From assembly GCA_910587645.1 (NCBI GenBank), contig CAJUNA010000027.1, positions 1-64,000 of the forward strand: a stretch of DNA of 64,000 bases, written 5' to 3'. Position 1 is the stretch's first letter, and each line of letters starts with the position of its first letter. This stretch comes from an uncultured Oscillospiraceae bacterium (lineage in GTDB: Bacteria > Bacillota > Clostridia > Oscillospirales > Oscillospiraceae). The translations under genes and the position numbers were made by a program. A model generated the notes under the pieces. It was not told where the DNA came from and made no database searches. It saw only the letters and a list, made by a program, of their open reading frames with translations. Positions 34,658 through 42,077 of this stretch are shown piece after piece.

Positions 34658-35263
34658 TTAATATAAAGCTCCCTTTACATGATCCCGCAACAAGCAGTGG
34701 TAATCCTCCGGCGTATCGATATCCAGCAGGATCGCGCAGTCCTCAACGGAGATAACCTTAACGTTGCAACCGCTTCTCCGGATGGCTTCCCGAAGTCCCC
34801 CGTCCCCACTGTCCTTTAAAAATTGCGCAAGAAGGGTCTCACGAAGTAAGATCGGATGGCCCTTTTTGCCGTTGTAAGATGGCTGCACAATATCGGCGGA
34901 TTCCCTCAGAAGAGCCCTAACCGTATCAACCGCGAACATCGGAATATCAGCTGGCGTAAAAAAGAGCCTTGCGCACCGGCCCTGTATTCCAGCAAACCCA
35001 GCTTTTGCGGAAGAAAACATATCGCTGTCCGCATACCGCGGGTTGTGGACAAACTCCACCGGCCAACCCGCCATATGATCCCGCAGAAGGTCTGCCTGAT
35101 ATCCCGTAACAATGACAATAGGTGAAACATCCGCTTTTTGCAAAGTGAAAACGATTTGCTGTATAACGGAGCGGGAACCAGTCCGCAGCATAATCTTGTT
35201 CTGTCCCATTCTGGTGGATTGCCCTGCCGCCGTAATAACGGCACCAACATTTTCTATTGCCAT
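34658..35263 (-). CDS. MobA/MocA-like nucleotidyltransferase
   Basis: 201 residues. ITAAGQSTRMGQNK (~10-23) is the nucleotide-binding signature, followed by FTPADIPMF with the metal-binding Asp and KKGHPILL, as in MocA, which adds CMP to molybdopterin in xanthine-dehydrogenase-type enzymes. A Mop-type enzyme of exactly that class is encoded at 43479, so cofactor maturation is the likely role. I recall a family named after DVU_1551 in similar clusters (not searched). AAGGAG precedes ATG 35263; 10 bases follow the DUF1638 gene. Confidence 0.85.
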   Translation of the reverse strand: MAIENVGAVITAAGQSTRMGQNKIMLRTGSRSVIQQIVFTLQKADVSPIVIVTGYQADLLRDHMAGWPVEFVHNPRYADSDMFSSAKAGFAGIQGRCARLFFTPADIPMFAVDTVRALLRESADIVQPSYNGKKGHPILLRETLLAQFLKDSGDGGLREAIRRSGCNVKVISVEDCAILLDIDTPEDYHCLLRDHVKGALY

Positions 35264-35273
35264 CCCAGTCTCC

Positions 35274-35972
35274 TTATTGGCACAAATCTTCCACCGCTTT
35301 TCCCTCTTGCCCGCAAGAAACAGGCCGGGCCAGCATGTCTGATGTCAATATCCTGTAAGGTGGAACCGTCAGGAACGCTTCCGGCCTCCAAGGGCCACGT
35401 AGGAGCCGTTCCAGATAGGCGGTGGTCCCTTCAATCACACAATACTCCAGCCCCAGGGCTTGGGCGATGCGGCGCACCTCTTGCGAAACCGGTTCAAAAG
35501 GAAAGCATCCTGTGTCCAGCATTGCGCAATAGCGGTAGCCGTGCAGCATCGTTTGAAAAATCATTTTTGCCCGTTTTTCGCCGTATTTCTCAACAGTATG
35601 CTCATACTCATGCCAGATTGTGCGTTCACCGCGCAGCCAGCCTTCGGTGAGGAAATAGCTGTCCCGGAAATTCATCCGCCGCTCTTGAGAGCCGCACAGG
35701 AGGGAGATACAGTCATCCACTTTAGGTACGATCAGCTCTGCACCGTGGGTTCTCAGACCTGCCACGGCATTTCCACAAAATCCAGCCGCCAGCAGGACAC
35801 GCCCGCAGTTCCCGCAGGCATCCAGGGATTCTTGCAATGCGCCACGGAGCTGGGCGGGGATGTTGTGAAGGCCGGATGGGATCCACCTGATTTCATACGT
35901 ACAGCCGCACCGGGCAGCTGCCGCCCGGAGTTCCTGCTCCAAGGTCCGGCACGCAATAATGTTAGTTTTCAT
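35274..35972 (-). CDS. DUF1638-family protein
   Basis: 232 residues starting MKTNIIACRTLEQELRAA. Family-typical stretches are LLAAGFCGNAVAGL, VPKVDDCISLLCGS and WHEYEHTVEKYGEKRA. DUF1638 proteins occur beside corrinoid methyltransferase genes in methanogens and acetogens (established association), but their chemistry is unknown. ATG 35972 lies within the last codons of the GntR gene (11-base overlap), so the genes are translationally coupled. Conserved Cys and His residues suggest metal binding. Confidence 0.85.
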   Translation of the reverse strand: MKTNIIACRTLEQELRAAAARCGCTYEIRWIPSGLHNIPAQLRGALQESLDACGNCGRVLLAAGFCGNAVAGLRTHGAELIVPKVDDCISLLCGSQERRMNFRDSYFLTEGWLRGERTIWHEYEHTVEKYGEKRAKMIFQTMLHGYRYCAMLDTGCFPFEPVSQEVRRIAQALGLEYCVIEGTTAYLERLLRGPWRPEAFLTVPPYRILTSDMLARPVSCGQEGKAVEDLCQ

Positions 35973-36735
35973 ATACCCGCTCCGTCTGCCAATCCTCCGT
36001 CTCCTGCTGCGGTGCGTCCACCTGGACATAGCCGGAAACACCACAGATCACCCCATAGGATTGCCGGATAAAGCGGAGCGCGTAGCCAATCCTACTGCCG
36101 TCATGTTGGATAAATACCCGCTCAACGAGCAGCAGCGGGCTGTCTGGAGAACACTCCAAAATCTCCGCCAGCTCTTCCGTAGCAGCTACAGCCCGGATGG
36201 CAAGCTCCGTGTAATAGGCATGGGGCGCCACTTTCGGAAAGGTGATATCAGGAAATACAGCAAAGCGCAACTCACTCTCAACCGAGGGATAGGCCCTCTC
36301 GTAGGGAATGTATTTGATATCGTACGCGACAGGCTCATTGCTGGCAGTCTCGGTAATCTGTGTGAATTCAATGACCTTCCGCGCTGGAGGGATTCCCAGT
36401 GCTGTTTGTACCCGGGCATCGGGCAGTACGCCGTGAACATCCCGGTACCGGGTGGTACATCCAGGAATCTGCTCGTCAAAAGTCATAGTAAAATCTCCGT
36501 GCCGGGGCGCATTTACAAAATAGCCGATTTTAGGGCGGGAAAAAATCAGGCCATCATTTTCCAGCTTCAAAAGCCCCTTGCGCGCTGTATCGCGGCTGAC
36601 CCCGTAGGTCTCACACAGAGAATTTTCGGACGGGAGGATATCTCCTGGGTTCAGCTCCCCGTGGATGATTTGCCTGCGCAGGATACCAGCAATTTTCATA
36701 TATGCAGGAACAGCCTTCTTCTGCCTGTCAGCCAT
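35962..36735 (-). CDS. GntR-family regulator with UTRA domain (HutC subfamily)
   Basis: 257 residues from ATG 36735, which overlaps the stop of the corrinoid gene by eight bases. N-terminal winged helix: AGILRRQIIHGELNPGDILPSENSLCETYGVSRDTARKGL. The C-terminal UTRA ligand domain contains EFTQITETASNEPVAYDIKY. It probably senses the substrate of this locus. The likely operator is the palindrome TTGTACGTACAA at 37570-37581, overlapping the start of the divergent operon. Confidence 0.9.
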   Translation of the reverse strand: MADRQKKAVPAYMKIAGILRRQIIHGELNPGDILPSENSLCETYGVSRDTARKGLLKLENDGLIFSRPKIGYFVNAPRHGDFTMTFDEQIPGCTTRYRDVHGVLPDARVQTALGIPPARKVIEFTQITETASNEPVAYDIKYIPYERAYPSVESELRFAVFPDITFPKVAPHAYYTELAIRAVAATEELAEILECSPDSPLLLVERVFIQHDGSRIGYALRFIRQSYGVICGVSGYVQVDAPQQETEDWQTERVYEN

Positions 36736-37372
36736 TGTGATCACCTGCCCTCGCAGCGACCACATCCCGGCAGAATTGCAGTGTATGCAGAGGATCCTTG
36801 CAGGCTGCATCGGCTCCTACATAGTCCCGGGTGGACTCGTTGACCACGCTTCCACCTACCAGGACAGCCACTTGACGGCGCAGGCCACGCTCCTCCAAAA
36901 TAGCGACCACCTGACGCATACAGTTGACTGTATAGCCCATCAGGCCGCTCATCAGCAGAATGTCTGGATGGTAAGTTTCCACCGCGTAGACGAACCGCTC
37001 CGGTTTTACATCCACACCTAAGTCGATCACGTCAAAGCCCTCGGCCCGCAGCATGGTGACAACAATATCCTTACCGATATCGTGGATATCGTTCTGGGCC
37101 ACACCAATAACGATCCGCCCGAGTACATGGATGCCGCTGGTCTTCACCGGGAAAAGGTTGATGACAGACCGGTAGAGCATTCCGGACACGATCAGATCCC
37201 CAATAAAAAATTCGCCCTCGGCGAAGGAAACGCCTACCCGTTTGACGCCCTCATTGAGCAGGCGTAGGATCTCCTGGGTGGAACATCCCTGGTCAAGAAG
37301 CGTTTTGGCAAGTTCCAGGCTGCGCGTCTCATTTAATGTTGCAATCGCTTCAATGAGTTCTTCCTTTTCCAT
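36728..37372 (-). CDS. Corrinoid (B12-binding) methyl-carrier protein, copy 1
   Basis: 214 residues. An N-terminal four-helix cap (residues 1-80, EGVKRVGVSFAEGEFFIGDL) precedes the cobalamin domain with the cobalt-ligating motif D-I-H-D-I-G (95-100), then VLVGGSVVN near the end. Such MtaC/MtbC-like proteins carry methyl groups on cobalt between two methyltransferases. ATG 37372 is behind GAGGGGGA. It heads the minus operon, which also encodes the GntR regulator, DUF1638 and a MocA-like protein, but no methyltransferase. It may share those of the divergent operon. Confidence 0.92.
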   Translation of the reverse strand: MEKEELIEAIATLNETRSLELAKTLLDQGCSTQEILRLLNEGVKRVGVSFAEGEFFIGDLIVSGMLYRSVINLFPVKTSGIHVLGRIVIGVAQNDIHDIGKDIVVTMLRAEGFDVIDLGVDVKPERFVYAVETYHPDILLMSGLMGYTVNCMRQVVAILEERGLRRQVAVLVGGSVVNESTRDYVGADAACKDPLHTLQFCRDVVAARAGDHNG

Positions 37373-37403
37373 AAAATCCCCCTCATATAAACCATTTATC
37401 ATT

Positions 37404-37432
37404 ACTGTATCAGATATATGGAGGATTGTCAA
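37404..37432 (-). promoter_or_regulatory. Promoter of the minus-strand corrinoid operon
   Basis: Minus-strand TTGACA (37432-37427), a 17-bp spacer and TACAGT (37409-37404), 32 bases before the start of the corrinoid gene. Confidence 0.7.
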
Positions 37433-37540
37433 GTTGACGGCTACCAGGGGACTCAGCCCAAAGAAATCCATCGAAATTACTAAATTTTCATTCAAAAAAT
37501 TGTAAATACTACAGAAATCAATCAATTTCCCTGGGAGAGA

Positions 37541-37569
37541 TTGACATAGGTGCCGTTCGGATGTATACT
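37541..37569 (+). promoter_or_regulatory. Promoter of the plus-strand corrinoid/Mop operon
   Basis: Consensus TTGACA (37541-37546), a 17-bp spacer and TATACT (37564-37569), 51 bases before the methyltransferase gene. It is immediately followed by a palindrome. Confidence 0.8.
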
Positions 37570-37581
37570 TTGTACGTACAA
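37570..37581 (+). promoter_or_regulatory. Candidate GntR/UTRA operator
   Basis: The perfect 12-bp palindrome TTGTACGTACAA begins one base after the -10 box, and a further GTAC half-site follows at about 37586. A repressor bound here would cover the transcription start. The GntR gene next door is the obvious candidate. Confidence 0.6.
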
Positions 37582-37619
37582 GAAGTACGAATAAATAACA
37601 CGCCAAAGGAGATGGCAGC

Positions 37620-38435
37620 ATGATTATCATTGGGGAAAAGCTCAACGGGGCAATCCCACTGGTTAAGGCGGCAATCGCGGACCGGGATGGCGGATTGATC
37701 CGCCAACGTGCCGCAGATCAGGACCAGGCCGGCGCCCATTATCTTGACTGTGCGCCCAGTACCGCCACGGAGCTGGAATATGACGCCATGGTTTGGATGA
37801 TCGAACAGATCCAGGCCGCGTCTCAAAGGCCTATCTGTATTGACAGCCCCAACGCGAAACTTCTGGCACGGATCCTGGAAGAAGGACATGTGAAAAGGCC
37901 GGGCATGGTCAATTCCGTCAACGAGGAGGGGGATAAGTGTGAAACTATCTTTCCCATCATCGCGGGGACGGATTGGAACGTTATCGGTTTAACCTGCGAC
38001 AAGGAAGGAATCCCCTCGGATCCGGAAAAAAAGATCGCGATTGCAAAACGCATCATTGACAAGGCGGATCATTACGGCGTGAAGCTGGAAAACCTGCACA
38101 TTGACCCCTGCGTTATGGCGCTGGCAACTATGCCCTCCGCTATGGAGGACTTTGTCCGTTGCATCCGTGGAATCCACGAGTATGCCCCGGCGGTAAAGGT
38201 GACAGGCGCCATCTCCAACATTAGCTTTGAGATGCCTGCCCGGAAATACGTCAATGCCAACTGCATGGCCTATGCCATTCAGGCTGGATTGGATTCCGCC
38301 ATCATGGATCCGTGCAACACGGATATGATGAGCACCATATATGCTTGCGAAGCCCTGTGCATGATTGATAAGGGCGGCAGGAAATACAACCGTGCATACC
38401 GCGCCGGGAAGGTCGGTGCGAAAAAAACGTGCTGA
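37620..38435 (+). CDS. Pterin-binding (MeTr-like) methyltetrahydrofolate:corrinoid methyltransferase
   Basis: 271 residues, a single TIM barrel of the DHPS/MeTr type. IIIGEKLNGAIP is the family N-terminus; GAHYLDCAPS, ICIDSPNAKLL, PGMVNSVN and LHIDPCVMALAT line the folate site. These proteins move a methyl group between a corrinoid protein and tetrahydrofolate. The neighbouring corrinoid protein (18 bases downstream) is the natural partner. AAAGGAG precedes the ATG. It is the first gene of an operon that appears to run to 48710. Confidence 0.92.
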   Translation: MIIIGEKLNGAIPLVKAAIADRDGGLIRQRAADQDQAGAHYLDCAPSTATELEYDAMVWMIEQIQAASQRPICIDSPNAKLLARILEEGHVKRPGMVNSVNEEGDKCETIFPIIAGTDWNVIGLTCDKEGIPSDPEKKIAIAKRIIDKADHYGVKLENLHIDPCVMALATMPSAMEDFVRCIRGIHEYAPAVKVTGAISNISFEMPARKYVNANCMAYAIQAGLDSAIMDPCNTDMMSTIYACEALCMIDKGGRKYNRAYRAGKVGAKKTC

Positions 38436-38453
38436 GAAAAGGGAGGGGAAGGA

Positions 38454-39095
38454 ATGGTTAATTTCGAAGAACTGGCCAGGGCAATGGGCGAATTGGACGA
38501 GGACACCGTCAAGGATATACTCGGCGAAGTGATGGCCGATGGAGGTTCTGAGGCGGCAAAGGCCATGGACGCTTGCCAAAAGGGCATGGATATCGTGGGC
38601 AGTCAATTTGAAAGCGGCGAGTATTTTGTCGGGGATCTGATTTTTGCCGGAGAGCTGATGACAGACGCTGTAGCGATCCTCAAGGACGCATTGGTGAACG
38701 GCGGCAGCGAAGGCCCTAAATCAAGGATGATCCTCTGTACCGTTAAGGATGATCTCCACGACATTGGGAAGAATATTGTGCGCTCCATGCTGGAAGCAGG
38801 CGGTTTTGATGTGTTGGATCTGGGTATTGACGTGCCGCCGGAGCGGATCGTGGAAGCCGCTAAAGAGAATGACATTAAAATTATTGGCTTGTCCGGCGTG
38901 CTGACACTGGCAATTGATTCCATGAAGAACACGGTGGAAGCATTTCAAGCCGCCGGCCTACGGGACAGCACAAAAATCATCATTGGCGGTGCCCCGGTCA
39001 GTGCAGATGCCTGTGCCCATGTAGGCGCGGACGCATGGGCCATCAATCCGCAGGATACGGTTCGGATTTGCAGCGAGTGGGCTGCACAATTATAA
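38454..39095 (+). CDS. Corrinoid (B12-binding) methyl-carrier protein, copy 2
   Basis: 213 residues. Helical cap (QFESGEYFVGDLIFAGEL), then the cobalt-ligand motif DDLHDIGKNI (D100, H102, G105) and IIIGGAPVSADACAHVGADAW. The paralogue at 36728 is clearly different in sequence, so the two carriers probably serve different substrates or conditions. GGGAGGGGAAGG precedes the ATG. Confidence 0.93.
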   Translation: MVNFEELARAMGELDEDTVKDILGEVMADGGSEAAKAMDACQKGMDIVGSQFESGEYFVGDLIFAGELMTDAVAILKDALVNGGSEGPKSRMILCTVKDDLHDIGKNIVRSMLEAGGFDVLDLGIDVPPERIVEAAKENDIKIIGLSGVLTLAIDSMKNTVEAFQAAGLRDSTKIIIGGAPVSADACAHVGADAWAINPQDTVRICSEWAAQL

Positions 39096-39170
39096 CGCTC
39101 TGGCAATACTTGAGAATTTATCTTGCCGGAGTACCATCGGCACAGCAGCTTGAAGGGAGGATCTCAGACG

Positions 39171-40346
39171 ATGACCAATGAAGAACTGCGCTTGTACCGG
39201 GCAAAACTGTTCCGGGACGCGTCATCCATGGAGCGGAAACCAGAACGGATCCCGCACATGTCATTTTTTGTAACATGGAAGATCCTGGATGCCGGGTACA
39301 AGCTCAGCGAAGCAATGAACGACTATGGCATCATGGAGAAGGTGGTGCGCAGACATCAGGAGGAATACGGTTTTGACTGTATCCTGGAGATGGGCGCGCG
39401 CAACGCCATCCGCATCCCCATGGCCCTGGGCAACTGTTCCTACTACGTCAACGATGAGGCGGGAACGGTCAACTATGTGGACAAATCCATCTGCGAACAC
39501 AGCGAGCTGAGGGAGCTGGCTGCGGATGTGAAGAAATTTTTCTGGGAAAAGGGCATGGCGCGCAAGTACGACAAATGGGCCAACGGTACGGTGACGTTGG
39601 CGGATATGCAGAAGGTTGTGGACGAGCAGGCCTCCTTCATGCAGTACATGGGAAGGATCAGCCAGATCATGCAGGAGGAGTACGCCCTGCCCCCCTACGC
39701 GGCGCCTAAAGGTTATGGGTATATTGGGCTTGATTTCATGTTCAACACTGTGCGGGGCATCCGCGGGCTGTCCATTGATATGCGCAAAGATAAGGGCGCA
39801 TTGGAGGAAGCCTGCGCAGCTCTGAACGAAATCTACTATAAGCCGGGTATTGCGGCGCTGCGGGCGGCCCCCATAGGGCCAGCGGTGCATGCGGCCTTTG
39901 ACTATGACCTGACGCTATTATGCCACACCATTCTAAATAACAGGCAGTTTGCGGAGTACCTCTGGCCTTACATGAAAGAGACCTTGGACGTACTGGCGGA
40001 AAAGAAAATGACTGTGCGCCTGTTTATGGAGGGGAGTTGCAAGCGGTTCTGGACGTATTTCAAGGATATCCCCAAGGGCGTGATCGTCATGCACCCGGAG
40101 CAGGACGATGTGTTCGAATTGCGCAAAGAGCTGCCCAACGTAGCGATTCTTGGCGGCATGCCGGTATCCCTGCTGGGCACAGGCACAAAGGAGCAGTGCT
40201 TAGACCGTGTCAAGTGGCTGTTTGAGGAGTTGGGCAAGGAGGGCGGTTTTATGCTGACGCAAGATAAGATGGTGTCCTTCCGCAACGATGCAAACCCCGA
40301 GAATGTGAAAGCAGTCTGTAAATTTGTGCGGGAATATAACGGCTAA
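39171..40346 (+). CDS. Uroporphyrinogen-decarboxylase-like methyltransferase
   Basis: 391 residues, UROD fold. Among Clostridia such proteins (MtaA, MtbA and O-demethylase relatives) transfer methyl groups to or from corrinoid proteins using a zinc site rather than decarboxylating uroporphyrinogen. Recognisable parts: FFVTWKILDAGYKLSEAMNDY, GLDFMFNTVRGIRGLSIDM and PNVAILGGMPVSLLGTGT. The exact methyl donor or acceptor is unknown; it may be the substrate-specific methyltransferase here. Start ATG 39171 behind GGGAGG; an earlier ATG lacks a site. Confidence 0.88.
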   Translation: MTNEELRLYRAKLFRDASSMERKPERIPHMSFFVTWKILDAGYKLSEAMNDYGIMEKVVRRHQEEYGFDCILEMGARNAIRIPMALGNCSYYVNDEAGTVNYVDKSICEHSELRELAADVKKFFWEKGMARKYDKWANGTVTLADMQKVVDEQASFMQYMGRISQIMQEEYALPPYAAPKGYGYIGLDFMFNTVRGIRGLSIDMRKDKGALEEACAALNEIYYKPGIAALRAAPIGPAVHAAFDYDLTLLCHTILNNRQFAEYLWPYMKETLDVLAEKKMTVRLFMEGSCKRFWTYFKDIPKGVIVMHPEQDDVFELRKELPNVAILGGMPVSLLGTGTKEQCLDRVKWLFEELGKEGGFMLTQDKMVSFRNDANPENVKAVCKFVREYNG

Positions 40347-40365
40347 GCTGGAAGGAGAGAGGACA

Positions 40366-40527
40366 ATGGACGAAAAACGCAATGATTCTGTGATCACCAG
40401 TTACCCAGAGGGACTGGAATATCTGGCGGAACACTTGGAGCTCCCCCTTCCGCCGGCGCTTGCCGGCGACATGGAAGCGCGAAAAAATTTTGTCTTTTCC
40501 CTGATCGGCACCCTGGTTCGCCAGTGA
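40366..40527 (+). CDS. Small protein of 53 residues in the corrinoid operon
   Basis: GGAAGGAGAG lies seven bases before ATG 40366, and the frame runs 53 codons: NDSVITSYPEGLEYLAEHLE, then PLPPALAGDMEARKNFVFSL. It is acidic, with no membrane segment or Cys. The strong ribosome site and position between two operon genes support translation. No family is recognised. It may be a small subunit or stabiliser of the UROD-like protein, by inference. Confidence 0.6.
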   Translation: MDEKRNDSVITSYPEGLEYLAEHLELPLPPALAGDMEARKNFVFSLIGTLVRQ

Positions 40528-40629
40528 TAGAGAATCTGCCGGTCTGCCGCTTGCAATACCACAAAGGGCAGGCACTGCGGCTTTGCAGACTGTACCAGTA
40601 ACCGTGTGGATCAAAAGGAGGGTCCAACT

Positions 40630-42003
40630 ATGGAAAATAAGCTTCACGCACAGAAAACAACCCTAAAGCAGAGCCAGCTCCTGCTGTACGGCTTTTTCGG
40701 CATGTTCCTGAATACGTTCTACCTCATGTTCCTAGCATATTTCCGGCTTTTCTACTTGACAAATGTTTTGCAGCTTGGCACGAATATTGCCGCTCTGGTC
40801 AATACGCTGTCTGTCTGGGGCAATGTGGTAACTATGATGTTGGCAGGCGGGATCGTGGACCGCATCAGCTTTAAAAAGCGGGGCAAGTTCTGTGGATGGG
40901 CGGTAATTGGCGGTGTAGGCATGTCAATTTCCCTGCCCTTGCTGTTCAGCGACATGGGACTGAGCAAGAGCGTAGCGGGCGCGGTATTTGTAATCCTGTT
41001 TGTTGTGCAGTCTATCTCCTACAACTGCCTGTGGGTTGCCGAACGGTCCCTGGTAGGTCCTCTGAGCGGCAACGCAGCAGACGCCAACTCCCTGGCCATG
41101 ATGGCCCAGCAGGGCAGTACACTGGGCGGCCTGATCTTCGGCGTGATTAACGCGCCCATCATGAACCTGCTGGGCGGCAGCTATACGTTGACGGCCCTGC
41201 TGTACGGCCTGCTCATTCTGGGCGGCACCATTGGCATGTTCTTCCTTACCCGCAGATATGATCTGCCCAAGGAAGAAGTACCTAGGGCGGAAAACGTATC
41301 CAAGCAGCCCAAAGGAAGCTTTCTAAAAGCCATGACTGGCCCTACCATCCCCTTTTTCTTTGCCATGATCCTCAACAATTGCCACCTAGGCTTCTTCATG
41401 ACACTGCTTGCTTATTTTACCCAGTATGTCCTTAACGACCCGGTTATCTTGAACATCTCTGTAACGGCCGGTTCCGTGGCTGGACTAATTGGCGCCTGGC
41501 TGAGCAAGATCATCTGCAACAACATGGGAAAGAAAAAAGCATTTATTTACTTCTCCTGCCTGACCGGCGTACTTTATATGTTAATCGCCTTTATCGGCAA
41601 AACCTCCATTCCTTTCCTGATCATTCGCGTGGCAATCGGATGCTTCAGCGTGGTAGGCGGTATGCTGATCCCGGTGTTCGCAAACGACATCGCGGATTAC
41701 AAGGAGATGAAGGGCGAGGCGGACGCCCGCGCTGTAATACAATCCATCGCAGGTACTACCATCCGTTTTGGCTCGGCGCTCTCTGCAACCATCGCTTCCT
41801 TCTCTCTGGCAGCAGTCGGTTTTGACGCCGCTACGGAAGTAACACCAGCGGTCATCAACAGTATCACCTATTTAATGGCTTTTGCACCTGCTGCGGTTTG
41901 CATCCTCTCTGCCGTCTGCTTCATCTTCTATAAAATTGACGAGCAGGAATTGGATTCCTTCCGGGCGGAAAAGGCAGCAAGACTCCACGCAGCCCAGAAG
42001 TAA
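40630..42003 (+). CDS. GPH/MFS-type transporter, copy 1
   Basis: 457 residues with about twelve membrane segments. The GPH (glycoside-pentoside-hexuronide:cation) pattern is seen: LYGFFGMFLNTFYLMFLAYF, then VDRISFKKRGKFCGW in the loop between TM2 and TM3, and DIADYKEMKGEADARA late in the protein. Such proteins import substrates with Na+ or H+. It is the likely uptake system for the compound metabolised by this operon. AAGGAGGG precedes ATG 40630; a spurious upstream ATG (40606) has no site. Confidence 0.9.
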   Translation: MENKLHAQKTTLKQSQLLLYGFFGMFLNTFYLMFLAYFRLFYLTNVLQLGTNIAALVNTLSVWGNVVTMMLAGGIVDRISFKKRGKFCGWAVIGGVGMSISLPLLFSDMGLSKSVAGAVFVILFVVQSISYNCLWVAERSLVGPLSGNAADANSLAMMAQQGSTLGGLIFGVINAPIMNLLGGSYTLTALLYGLLILGGTIGMFFLTRRYDLPKEEVPRAENVSKQPKGSFLKAMTGPTIPFFFAMILNNCHLGFFMTLLAYFTQYVLNDPVILNISVTAGSVAGLIGAWLSKIICNNMGKKKAFIYFSCLTGVLYMLIAFIGKTSIPFLIIRVAIGCFSVVGGMLIPVFANDIADYKEMKGEADARAVIQSIAGTTIRFGSALSATIASFSLAAVGFDAATEVTPAVINSITYLMAFAPAAVCILSAVCFIFYKIDEQELDSFRAEKAARLHAAQK

Positions 42004-42018
42004 CAGGCGAAACCACAG

Positions 42019-42052
42019 GTACGGTGCAGTCATTCATCTGGCTGCACCGTAC
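42019..42052 (+). promoter_or_regulatory. Intercistronic hairpin between the two transporter genes
   Basis: GTACGGTGCAG (42019-42029) and its perfect complement (42042-42052). No T tract follows. It may protect the upstream message or tune the downstream gene, whose start is anomalous. Confidence 0.5.
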
Positions 42053-42077
42053 GCCGGTATGAAGGGGGGACAGGCTT

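Noticed and set aside
37373-37619. Cobalamin riboswitch upstream of the corrinoid operons
   Set aside because: The leaders are only about 25-50 bases from the predicted starts and show no B12-box-like conserved core.
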